Source: an uncultured bacterium (GTDB taxonomy: Bacteria; Bacillota; Clostridia; Oscillospirales; Oscillospiraceae). From it: a stretch of DNA of 14,690 bases. The stretch spans positions 1 to 14,690 of the forward strand of contig CAJMLC010000030.1 of assembly GCA_905214155.1 (NCBI GenBank), written 5' to 3'. Each line of letters begins with the position of its first letter. The stretch's first letter is position 1. Shown here piece by piece: positions 7,455-14,637 of this stretch. The notes beneath the pieces are model-generated. The model did no database searches and was not told the origin of the DNA. It saw only the letters and a list, made by a program, of their open reading frames with translations. A program made the translations under genes and the position numbers.

Positions 7455-7489
7455 TCAGTATGTCGAAAAAACTTTTTCGACATACTGAG
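7454..7489 (+). repeat. Hairpin 2 after the binding-protein gene
   Basis: CTCAGTATGTCGAAAAA (7454-7470) pairs over 17 bp with its exact inverse at 7473-7489. The arms contain A5 and T5 runs near the centre, so the hairpin is symmetrical and could act on either strand. Confidence 0.88.
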
Positions 7490-7493
7490 AGTC

Positions 7494-7527
7494 CAGTTTT
7501 CTGAACTTTAAAAAGTTCAGAAAACTG
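7494..7527 (+). repeat. Hairpin 3 after the binding-protein gene
   Basis: CAGTTTTCTGAACTTT (7494-7509) pairs with AAAGTTCAGAAAACTG (7512-7527), a 16-bp perfect inverted repeat with two bases at the centre. It begins 4 bp after hairpin 2. Confidence 0.88.
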
Positions 7528-7733
7528 CTTGATCGAACGCGAAGGGGACTCTTTGCCCCCTTCACTCTTCCCCAGCGGCTCACTCGCAAAGCTCCACTTC
7601 ATAGCTTTTTGAGATTCAGAGCCTTTGCCATTGCGAGTGAGGCCAAGTCTTCGCCCCGGCGAGGGTTTCGCCTTGCTCGAGATGGCCGCCGTCCGGGCCT
7701 GTCATTATCATCATTGAAAGCGAGGGAACCATT
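7528..7733. other. Non-coding, inverted-repeat-rich spacer before the permeases
   Basis: No convincing gene was found. GAAGGGG (7541-7547) pairs with CCCCTTC (7557-7563), and CTCACTCGCAA (7579-7589) pairs perfectly with TTGCGAGTGAG (7631-7641) across 41 bases. GGCGA/TCGCC (7659-7663 with 7668-7672) is a small hairpin. With the three hairpins upstream this makes a composite element of about 300 bp inside an operon, which looks like a dispersed repeat. The final ~30 bases hold the ribosome binding site of the next gene. Confidence 0.5.
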
Positions 7734-8642
7734 TTGCGCAAACGTAAACGCATCTCCGGCGTCAACAGCGATATGATCCGCCGCCCCATCAAGCGGTGGG
7801 CACCGCTGTTCATCCTGCCGACGTTTCTGGCCTTCTGCATCGGCTTCATCTGGCCGTTCATTCAGGGCATCTACCTGTCCTTCTGTAATTTCAACACGCC
7901 GCGCGACGCCGTGTTCGAGGGCCTGAAAAACTACACCAAGGTCTTCCAGGACGCGGGCTTCCTCAATGCGTTCAAGAATACGGCGGCCTTTGCGGTCGTG
8001 TCGATCATCCTGATCAATGTGCTGGCGTTTTTCATCGCCTACGCCCTGACGCAGAAGCTGCGCGGCGCAAATCTGTTCCGCACGGTCTTCTTCATGCCGA
8101 ACCTGATCGGCGGCGTCGTGCTCGGCTACATCTGGAGCCTGATCTTCGACGGCATCCTGAAAAATTACAGCACCTATCTCACTGCCAACGGCACCTACGG
8201 CTTCTGGGGCCTTGTGATCCTCGTGGCCTGGCAGCAGATCGGCTATATGATGATCATTTACATTGCGGGATTGCAGGCCGTATCGGAGGATATGCTGGAA
8301 GCCGCGAAGATCGACGGCGCGAGCGGCTGGCAGACACTGACGAAGGTCATCATCCCAAACGTCATGCCCTCCATCACCACCTGCACGTTCCTCACACTGA
8401 CGAACTCGTTCAAGCTCTTCGACCAGAACCTCGCCCTGACTGGCGGCCTGCCCAGCGTCATCCAGAATGGCGCAAAGGTCAACGTTACGGAGCTCCTGGC
8501 CCTGAACATCTATTCCACCTATAACATCAACAAGAAATACCACGGCGTCGCACAGACCAAGGCCGTCATCTTCTTCCTGCTGGTGGCCGTGCTGGCCCTG
8601 ATCCAGCAGGCGGCGACGCGGAAAAAGGAGGTCGAGCAGTAA
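7734..8642 (+). CDS. Sugar ABC transporter permease, MalF/UgpA type
   Basis: Inner-membrane component of a CUT1 sugar importer, 302 aa, with about six hydrophobic helices starting near residues 22-44. The ATPase-docking EAA loop is visible as EAAKIDGASGWQ running to IIPNVMP (about 189-212), with the characteristic EAA...DGA...P pattern. The start is probably TTG at 7734, 6 bases after GAGGGA (7722-7727); the first ATG, at 7773, has no Shine-Dalgarno and would remove part of the basic cytoplasmic N terminus. The weak TTG start, together with the upstream hairpins, should keep permease synthesis below that of the binding protein. The stop overlaps the ATG of the next permease by one base. Confidence 0.9.
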   Translation: MRKRKRISGVNSDMIRRPIKRWAPLFILPTFLAFCIGFIWPFIQGIYLSFCNFNTPRDAVFEGLKNYTKVFQDAGFLNAFKNTAAFAVVSIILINVLAFFIAYALTQKLRGANLFRTVFFMPNLIGGVVLGYIWSLIFDGILKNYSTYLTANGTYGFWGLVILVAWQQIGYMMIIYIAGLQAVSEDMLEAAKIDGASGWQTLTKVIIPNVMPSITTCTFLTLTNSFKLFDQNLALTGGLPSVIQNGAKVNVTELLALNIYSTYNINKKYHGVAQTKAVIFFLLVAVLALIQQAATRKKEVEQ

Positions 8643-9505
8643 TGAACAAGCAGCGGAAAGTCAAAGAAAAATATACTCCCGGCAGCAAAGTCCTCACCGT
8701 CTTCTTCATCGCGCTCTGCCTCGTCTGGGTCATGCCAGTCATCGAGGTCCTGATCAACTCGTTCAAGTCCAACAACTACGTCAACCTCGAGCCGTTCGCC
8801 CTCCCGACGGAAGAATCCTTCGTCGGCTTCGCGAACTATATCAAGGGCGTCAACTTCGGCAACTATCCGTTCATCAAGGCCCTTGGCTTCAGCCTCTTCA
8901 TCACGGTCGTCTCCGTGGCGCTCATCCTGCTGTTCTGCTCGATGACCGCGTGGTACATCGTCCGCACGAAGAGCACCATCGCCAACATCTTCTATTATCT
9001 CTGCCTGTTTTCGATGATCGTCCCGTTCCAGATGGTCATGTTCACGCTGACCTTTACGGCCGACACGCTCAAGCTCAACACCCCGTGGACGATCCCCATC
9101 GTCTACCTTGGCTTCGGCGCGGGCCTCGCCATCTTCATGTTCACAGGCTTCATCAAGTCGCTCCCGCTGGAAATTGAAGAGGCCGCCGCGATCGACGGCT
9201 GCGGCCCGGTGCGGACGTTCTTCTCCGTCGTGCTGCCGATGCTGAAGCCGACGCTCATCTCCGTCGGAATCCTCGAGCTCATGTGGGTCTGGAACGACTA
9301 CCTGCTGCCCTACCTCGTGCTCGACCGCACGAAGTATATGACCATCCCCATCCTCGTGCAGTACCTCAAGGGCAGCTACGGCACCGTCGACCTCGGCGCG
9401 ACGATGGCCGTCATCATGCTCAGCATCCTGCCCATCATCATTGTCTATCTCTTCTGCCAGAAGTATATCATCAAGGGCGTCGCGGCCGGCGCCGTCAAGG
9501 GATGA
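8642..9505 (+). CDS. Sugar ABC transporter permease, MalG type
   Basis: Second membrane subunit of the CUT1 importer, 287 aa, expected to pair with the upstream permease. It has an N-terminal helix (about 17-40), further hydrophobic segments, and an EAA loop EAAAIDGCGPVRTFF running to VLPMLKP (about 180-203). AAGGAGG (8625-8631) lies 10 bases before the ATG, whose first base is the last base of the preceding stop. No ATP-binding gene lies next to it, as is common in Firmicutes where one MsmK/MsmX ATPase serves several importers. Its stop overlaps the next gene as ATGA. Confidence 0.91.
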   Translation: MNKQRKVKEKYTPGSKVLTVFFIALCLVWVMPVIEVLINSFKSNNYVNLEPFALPTEESFVGFANYIKGVNFGNYPFIKALGFSLFITVVSVALILLFCSMTAWYIVRTKSTIANIFYYLCLFSMIVPFQMVMFTLTFTADTLKLNTPWTIPIVYLGFGAGLAIFMFTGFIKSLPLEIEEAAAIDGCGPVRTFFSVVLPMLKPTLISVGILELMWVWNDYLLPYLVLDRTKYMTIPILVQYLKGSYGTVDLGATMAVIMLSILPIIIVYLFCQKYIIKGVAAGAVKG

Positions 9506-10539
9506 CGCCGGAAGAGCCGCAGCGGCACATGACGATCAAGGATCTCGTGCGCCTGTCCGGCTACTCCCTCGGCACGGTCTCGCGTGTGCTCAATAACCAG
9601 CCAAACGTCAGCGAGAAGGCGCGGACCACCATCCTCGCCCTCGCGGCGGAGCACGGGTTTGAGCTCAACACCAGCGCGCAGTCGCTCAAGCAGCAGAAGA
9701 GCAACGCCGTCCTCGTCGTGGTCAAGGGCCGCAACAACGAGATGTTCGCCACCATGGTCGAGCAGCTGCAGACGTTATTTGCCGCCACGACGCACCCGCT
9801 CATCGTCGACTTCATCGACGAAGACGACAACGAGGTACAGCGCGCGGCGCAGCTCGTCCGCGAGCGGAAGCCCTGCGGGCTGCTCCTCCTCGGCGGCAGC
9901 AACCAGTACTTCTTCCGGCACTTTGCCGGGATCCCCATCCCCGCCGTCGTCGTCACGCACAACGCCGCGGCCCTCCCGTTTGCGAATCTCTCCAGTGTCA
10001 GTACCGACGACCGCGCCGGGGCCGACTGCGCGGCGGATTATCTGCTCCGCTGCGGACACCGAAACATCGCGATGCTCGGCGGCTCGCTCGACATCTCCGA
10101 TACCTCTGCCCGCCGCTACGAGGGCTTTCTCGACGCCTTCCGCCGCCACGGGCTGGAGTTCGACGCGCAGCGCTTTTACTATGCCGGCCGCTTCTCCTAT
10201 GAGAACGGCTACGCCGGGATGCAGGCCATCCTCAAGCGCGCGCCGGAGGTCACAGCGGTCTTCGCCATGGCCGACGTCATCGCCATCGGTGCGATGCGCG
10301 CCCTGGCCGACGCAGGCCGGCGCGTGCCGGACGATGTGTCCATCATCGGCTACGACGGGCTGAAGATCAGCAGCTTCTATACGCCGAAGCTCACCACCAT
10401 CTCCCAGCAGGTCGACCTGCTGGCCCGCCGCAGCTTTGACCTCCTGATGCAGTGCATGGACCAGAGCGCCCCGGCCCGCCATATTACCGTCCCATTTACC
10501 CTTTCCGTGCGCGAGAGCGTCCGGAACATCTCAGAATAG
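9502..10539 (+). CDS. LacI-family transcriptional regulator of the alpha-glucan operon
   Basis: DNA-binding repressor of 345 aa. The helix-turn-helix is at about 11-31 (TIKDLVRLSGYSLGTVSRVL), the hinge helix near 58-66 includes the expected Leu (L63), and a periplasmic-binding-protein-like effector domain follows to about 335. The ATG overlaps the permease stop by 4 bp with its GGG directly adjacent, so initiation would rely on coupling. An alternative ATG at 9529 would give the usual LacI-family N terminus MTIKDL, with GGAAGAG (9510-9516) at 12 bases. The likely target is the 18-bp palindrome at 5947-5964, with a maltodextrin-type sugar as inducer. Both the target and the inducer are inferred. 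Confidence 0.9.
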   Translation: MTPEEPQRHMTIKDLVRLSGYSLGTVSRVLNNQPNVSEKARTTILALAAEHGFELNTSAQSLKQQKSNAVLVVVKGRNNEMFATMVEQLQTLFAATTHPLIVDFIDEDDNEVQRAAQLVRERKPCGLLLLGGSNQYFFRHFAGIPIPAVVVTHNAAALPFANLSSVSTDDRAGADCAADYLLRCGHRNIAMLGGSLDISDTSARRYEGFLDAFRRHGLEFDAQRFYYAGRFSYENGYAGMQAILKRAPEVTAVFAMADVIAIGAMRALADAGRRVPDDVSIIGYDGLKISSFYTPKLTTISQQVDLLARRSFDLLMQCMDQSAPARHITVPFTLSVRESVRNISE

Positions 10540-10552
10540 CGAGTGATTTCTT

Positions 10553-12037
10553 ATGATGAACCGAAGCAGCGGCATTTTGCTGCACATTACCTCTCTCCCC
10601 TCGCCATACGGCGTGGGCAACCTCGGCAAGGCCGCTTATGACTTTGTCGACTTTCTCAAAAAAGCCGGGCAGTCCTATTGGCAGATCCTCCCGATCTGTC
10701 CGCCGGGCTATGGCGATTCGCCCTATCAGGCGTTTTCCACGTTTGCGGGCAATCCCTACCTCATCGACCCGGATCAGCTCGTCGCCGCCGGTTGGCTGAC
10801 GCAGGAGGAGCTGGACGGGCAGAGCTGGGGTGAGAACCCAGCGCACGTCGACTATGCCCTCCTCTATGAGACCCGCCTGCCCATGCTGCGCCGCGCGTTC
10901 GCGCGCTTTTTGCAGGCCGTGCCCGCGGATTTTGACGAATATGTGCAGCAGGAGACCGCGTGGCTCCCGGAATACGCGCTCTTTATGGCCGTGAAGGCCC
11001 ACTTCGGCGGCGGCCCGTGGACCGAATGGCCCACCGACATCCGTGCGCACCAGCCCGCCGCGATCGAGCGTTACCGCGCCCTGCTCGAAACCGACATCCG
11101 CTTCCACTGCTTCCTGCAGTACTGCTTCCACCACCAGTGGCAGCGGCTGCGCAAATACGCCAACGACAGCGGCATCCGCATCATCGGCGATCTGCCGATC
11201 TACGTCCCGCTCGATTCCGCCGACGTCTGGTCGCATCCGGAAAACTTCCAGCTCACCCGCTCCCGCCGTCCGCGCGTCGTGGCCGGTTGTCCGCCCGATG
11301 GCTTCAGCCGGAACGGCCAGTTCTGGGGCAACCCGATCTACGACTGGGATCACATGGCTGCCCGCGGCTTTGATTGGTGGCTCGAGCGCGTGGGCGCGGC
11401 GGGCCGCAGCTTTGACGTCGTCCGCATCGACCATTTCCGCGGCATTGAGAGCTATTGGTGCATCCCCGGCGCAAACCGCACCGCCCGCTGCGGCAAGTGG
11501 GTCCAGGGGCCGAGCAGCGCGCTCGTCGACGCGATCAAGGCCGCTTATCCGCACATCGACTTCATCGCGGAGGACCTTGGCTTCCTGACGCCCGAGGTGC
11601 TGAAGCTCGTGGAGCATTCCGGCTTCCCCGGCATGAAGGTGCTGGAGTTCGCCTTCGACCCGCGCGAGCCGAGCAACTATCTGCCCCACAACTACACCGA
11701 AAATTGCATCTGCTACACCGGCACGCACGACAACGAGACGCTCGTGCAGTTCTGCGAGAACCTCTCGCCGGAGTCCGACGCCTATGCCCGCGATTATCTC
11801 GGCATCGGCCCGGAGGACGATCTGCCGGACGCGATCATCGACGCCGGAATGCAGTCGAAGGCGAACCTCTTCGTCGCCCAGCTGCAGGACTATCTCCGCC
11901 TCGGCGCAGAGGCCCGCATGAACGAGCCGGGCACGCTCAAGCCGCAGAACTGGCGCTGGCGTCTGACGCCCGGCCAGCTCACAGCCGCGCTTGCGGAAAA
12001 AATCGCACGTTTGACAAATGCCGCAAAGCGCGTATAA
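10553..12037 (+). CDS. malQ: 4-alpha-glucanotransferase (GH77, amylomaltase)
   Basis: Cytoplasmic disproportionating enzyme, 494 aa, which transfers alpha-1,4-glucan segments between maltodextrins and releases glucose. GH77 motifs are clear: nucleophile D293 in VRIDHFRG, acid/base E340 in IAEDLG, and transition-state D393 in YTGTHDNET. GDLPIYV (212-218) and CPPDGF...GQFWGNP (about 246-261) are further family signatures. Length is normal. The start is ATG 10553 or the adjacent ATG 10556. The Shine-Dalgarno is weak (GAGTGA, 10541-10546), so coupling to the regulator gene 13 bp upstream is likely. The 3' end is unusual: TTGACA and TATAAT of the next promoter lie within the last codons, and the TAA stop falls inside the -10 box. 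MalQ supplies longer glucans that the phosphorylase next door can degrade. Confidence 0.95.
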   Translation: MMNRSSGILLHITSLPSPYGVGNLGKAAYDFVDFLKKAGQSYWQILPICPPGYGDSPYQAFSTFAGNPYLIDPDQLVAAGWLTQEELDGQSWGENPAHVDYALLYETRLPMLRRAFARFLQAVPADFDEYVQQETAWLPEYALFMAVKAHFGGGPWTEWPTDIRAHQPAAIERYRALLETDIRFHCFLQYCFHHQWQRLRKYANDSGIRIIGDLPIYVPLDSADVWSHPENFQLTRSRRPRVVAGCPPDGFSRNGQFWGNPIYDWDHMAARGFDWWLERVGAAGRSFDVVRIDHFRGIESYWCIPGANRTARCGKWVQGPSSALVDAIKAAYPHIDFIAEDLGFLTPEVLKLVEHSGFPGMKVLEFAFDPREPSNYLPHNYTENCICYTGTHDNETLVQFCENLSPESDAYARDYLGIGPEDDLPDAIIDAGMQSKANLFVAQLQDYLRLGAEARMNEPGTLKPQNWRWRLTPGQLTAALAEKIARLTNAAKRV

Positions 12038-12038
12038 T
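12011..12038 (+). promoter_or_regulatory. Promoter inside the 3' end of malQ, driving the glgP leader
   Basis: TTGACA (12011-12016) and TATAAT (12033-12038) are both perfect consensus hexamers, 16 bp apart. The malQ TAA stop is part of the -10 box. The predicted start is near 12044-12045, at the GGAC that forms the outer stem of the leader RNA. Confidence 0.85.
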
Positions 12039-12043
12039 ATAAA

Positions 12044-12244
12044 GGACAGTTGCGCATTGCCGCGGCGGCGGCCTCGGTGAATTCTTTCCCGCAATTCTGC
12101 GGTTCGGAATATTTGAAATACATCCAGTATTCCTGCATACTCCGAATCTTGCCTTGCGAAAAAGCCTCTCGCCGAATGCTCTTGCCGAACAATGCATACC
12201 AGTCCTGAGTGCCGCGCTCCCACACGTGCGGGGCGCGGCTTTTT
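12044..12244 (+). ncRNA. Structured glgP leader RNA or small RNA, undescribed
   Basis: About 200 nt with its own promoter and terminator and no convincing reading frame on the + strand. The ends are complementary with matching spacing: AGGAC (12043-12047), six bases, GCATTG (12054-12059) on one side; CAATGC (12190-12195), six bases, GTCCT (12202-12206) on the other. Internal pairings include CCGCA/TGCGG (12089-12093 with 12098-12102, loop ATTC) and the mutually exclusive TTCGGA/TCCGAA (12103-12108 with 12141-12146) and GGAATAT/GTATTCC. CGCGGC (12061-12066) can pair with GCCGCG (12211-12216) of the terminator and so act as an antiterminator. It may be a cis-acting attenuator or riboswitch for glgP, or a free RNA with 6S-like end pairing. 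I recognise no known family. Confidence 0.5.
12211..12244 (+). terminator. Intrinsic terminator between the promoter and glgP
   Basis: GCCGCGCTCC (12211-12220) pairs over 10 bp (one G-U) with GGGGCGCGGC (12230-12239), loop CACACGTGC, followed by TTTTT. It lies only 30 bp upstream of the glgP ATG, leaving almost no room for another promoter, so glgP transcription must pass through it. Confidence 0.85.
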
Positions 12245-12274
12245 GTCTGACTTTGATCCATTAGGAGGAACAAT

Positions 12275-14596
12275 ATGAGTGAATACACCGACCGCCTGGT
12301 CCAGCAGACCGAGGCCATGCTCCATTTCCGCCATGACGAAACGCTGACGGAAACGTCGCCCGAGCGCCTGCACGAGGCCCTGAGCGACGTCATCATGATG
12401 GAAATCAATGACCGCTGGTCGCGCACCCGCCATACGCAGCAGAACGGCCGCCGCGCCTACTACTTCTCGGCGGAGTATCTGATCGGCCGTCTGATCTACA
12501 GCAACCTCTTCAACCTTGGCATCCTGGACGACATCAAGGAGTCGTTCGCCGCCAAGGGCGTCGACCTCGCCTGTCTCGAGGACATTGAGGACGCTGCGCT
12601 CGGCAACGGCGGCCTCGGCCGTCTGGCCGCCTGCTTCCTCGACAGCGCCGCTACGCTCGACCTGCCCCTCATGGGCTACGGCCTGCGCTATCGCTTCGGC
12701 CTGTTCAAGCAGACGTTTGAAAACGACCGGCAGCGCGAAAACGCCGACGACTGGACGAAGTACGGCGACCCGTGGAGCCACCGCCGCGACAAGCTGACCG
12801 TCAAGGTCAAGTTCGCGGATCAGACCGTCAACTGCGTCCCCTACGACATGCCCGTCATCGGCTACGACACCGAGACCGTCGGCACGCTGCGCCTCTGGCA
12901 GTGCGAAGCCGAGAAGGAGCTGGACTTTGACGCCTTCAACGCGCAGGATTATTATAAGGCGCTCGAAAACAAGAACAAGGCCGAGGACATCACGCGCGTG
13001 CTCTACCCGAACGACTCCACCTGGGAGGGCAAGCGGCTGCGCATCAAGCAGCAGTACGTTCTGTCCAGCGCGTCGCTGCAGAACATCATGCGCGATTTCC
13101 GCAAGCACCAGGGCCTCGGCTGGGATCGGCTGCCGGAATTTGCGGCCATTCAGCTCAATGACACGCACCCCGCGATGTCCATCCCGGAACTGATCCGGCT
13201 GCTGATGGCAGAGGGACTGGACTTCGACGCCGCGTTCAACATTGCGGCCCGCATCTTCTCCTACACGAACCACACGGTCATGAGCGAGGCGCTTGAGAAG
13301 TGGGACATGGAGCTGCTGCGCTCCGTCGTGCCCGAGATCTGCGACATTATCGTCCGCATCGACGCCAAGCTCCGCCAAGAGCATCCGCAGAGCAACCTCT
13401 TCATCGTCAAGGACAACACTGCGCATATGGCGAATCTGTCTGTCTACGTCTCTACGGCGGTGAATGGCGTCGCCAAGATCCATTCGCAGATCCTGCGCGA
13501 CAGCCTGTTCCACGATTGGTACAAGGTCTTCCCCGAGCGCTTCCAGAACAAGACGAACGGCATCACGCCGCGCCGCTGGCTCGGCCTGTGCAATCCGGAG
13601 CTGTCCGCCCTCATCGAAGAAAAGGTTGGCCCCGGCTTCCTCAAGGATCTCGACCGGCTGGCCGAGCTGAAGGGACAGATGGACGACGCGACCATTGAGC
13701 GGTTCAATGCGATCAAGCTGGAAAAGAAAAAGCAGCTCTGCGCCGTCATTGAAAAGCATGAGGGTGTGAAACTCGACCCAAGCTTCATCTTCGACGTACA
13801 GGTCAAGCGGCTGCACGAGTATAAGCGGCAGCTGATGAATGCGCTGTCCGTCATGGATATCTACCTCCGTCTCAAGGACGGCAGTCTGACCGACTTTACG
13901 CCGACGGTGTATCTCTTCGGTGCCAAAGCCGCACCCGGCTATGTCCGCGCCAAGGCCATCATCTGCTATATCAACCGCATCGCGGATCTCATCAATAACG
14001 ACCCTGCGGTCCACGACAAGCTGAAGGTCGTCTTCGTGCAGAACTATAACTGCTCGTACGCCGAGCATATCATGCCCGCCGCCGACATCTCCGAGCAGAT
14101 CTCCCCGGCCGGCACCGAGGCCTCCGGCACCGGCAACATGAAGCTGATGCTGAACGGCGCGGTCACACTCGGCACGATGGACGGCGCGAACATCGAGATC
14201 GTCGAGCAGGCCGGACAGGAGAACAACTATATCTTCGGCGCGAGCGTCGAGGAGATCAACCGCGTCCGCGACACCTACAACGCGCGCGACCTCTACAACT
14301 CCAACGCCAACCTCCGCCGCGCGGTCGACACGCTGGTCAACGGCACGGTTCCGACCGATGCCGGGCAGCAGGAGCTTTACACTGCGCTGCTCGACGGCGC
14401 GAGCTGGCATCGCCCCGACCACTATTTCAGCCTGTACGACTTCCAGTCCTATCAGGACACGCGCCTGCGTGCGAACCACGACTATCGCGACCGCATCGCG
14501 TTTGGCCGCAAATGTTTGATGAACACGGCGTCCGCCGGAAAGTTCTCTTCCGACCGCACCATCCGTCAGTACGCCACCGAGATCTGGCATATCTAA
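12275..14596 (+). CDS. glgP: Glycogen/maltodextrin phosphorylase (GT35)
   Basis: Cytoplasmic PLP enzyme of 773 aa that releases glucose-1-phosphate from the non-reducing ends of alpha-1,4-glucans with inorganic phosphate. The family signature EASGTGNMKLMLNGA (615-629) gives the PLP lysine K623. Other landmarks are GNGGLGRLAACFLDS (about 110-124), LNDTHPAM (294-301), the catalytic-site His in SYTNHTVMSEALEKW (H333) and VQVKRLHEYKRQ (508-519) for phosphate and PLP phosphate binding. It is slightly shorter than typical bacterial GlgP/MalP (about 790-830) and lacks the long N-terminal regulatory extension of animal enzymes. AGGAGG (12263-12268) lies 6 bases before the ATG. Next to malQ and a sugar importer it probably handles imported maltodextrins, stored glycogen or both; sequence alone does not separate these. 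Control through the upstream leader and terminator is likely. Confidence 0.96.
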   Translation: MSEYTDRLVQQTEAMLHFRHDETLTETSPERLHEALSDVIMMEINDRWSRTRHTQQNGRRAYYFSAEYLIGRLIYSNLFNLGILDDIKESFAAKGVDLACLEDIEDAALGNGGLGRLAACFLDSAATLDLPLMGYGLRYRFGLFKQTFENDRQRENADDWTKYGDPWSHRRDKLTVKVKFADQTVNCVPYDMPVIGYDTETVGTLRLWQCEAEKELDFDAFNAQDYYKALENKNKAEDITRVLYPNDSTWEGKRLRIKQQYVLSSASLQNIMRDFRKHQGLGWDRLPEFAAIQLNDTHPAMSIPELIRLLMAEGLDFDAAFNIAARIFSYTNHTVMSEALEKWDMELLRSVVPEICDIIVRIDAKLRQEHPQSNLFIVKDNTAHMANLSVYVSTAVNGVAKIHSQILRDSLFHDWYKVFPERFQNKTNGITPRRWLGLCNPELSALIEEKVGPGFLKDLDRLAELKGQMDDATIERFNAIKLEKKKQLCAVIEKHEGVKLDPSFIFDVQVKRLHEYKRQLMNALSVMDIYLRLKDGSLTDFTPTVYLFGAKAAPGYVRAKAIICYINRIADLINNDPAVHDKLKVVFVQNYNCSYAEHIMPAADISEQISPAGTEASGTGNMKLMLNGAVTLGTMDGANIEIVEQAGQENNYIFGASVEEINRVRDTYNARDLYNSNANLRRAVDTLVNGTVPTDAGQQELYTALLDGASWHRPDHYFSLYDFQSYQDTRLRANHDYRDRIAFGRKCLMNTASAGKFSSDRTIRQYATEIWHI

Positions 14597-14604
14597 AGAC
14601 AAAA

Positions 14605-14637
14605 CGGCCCGCTCCGATGGAGCGGGCCGGGCTTTTT
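14605..14637 (+). terminator. Intrinsic terminator of glgP
   Basis: CGGCCCGCTCC (14605-14615) and GGAGCGGGCCG (14619-14629) form an 11-bp stem around GAT, followed after GGC by TTTTT. It begins 8 bp after the stop codon. The last 50 bp of the window hold nothing I can identify. Confidence 0.93.

Noticed and set aside
7390..7602. Small minus-strand open frame across the hairpins
   Set aside because: Its sequence is only a translation of the inverted repeats, with no initiation signals; such frames are typical of dispersed palindromic elements.
12044..12244. T-box leader in front of glgP
   Set aside because: The conserved T-box sequence (TGGNACCGCG type) before the terminator is missing, and a phosphorylase gene is not a usual T-box target.
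10496..14602. A very long open frame on the minus strand across malQ and glgP
   Set aside because: It is antisense to two genes with intact catalytic motifs. Its translation is rich in Arg, Val, Asp and His in the way that GC-rich antisense frames are, and it shows no domain motif.
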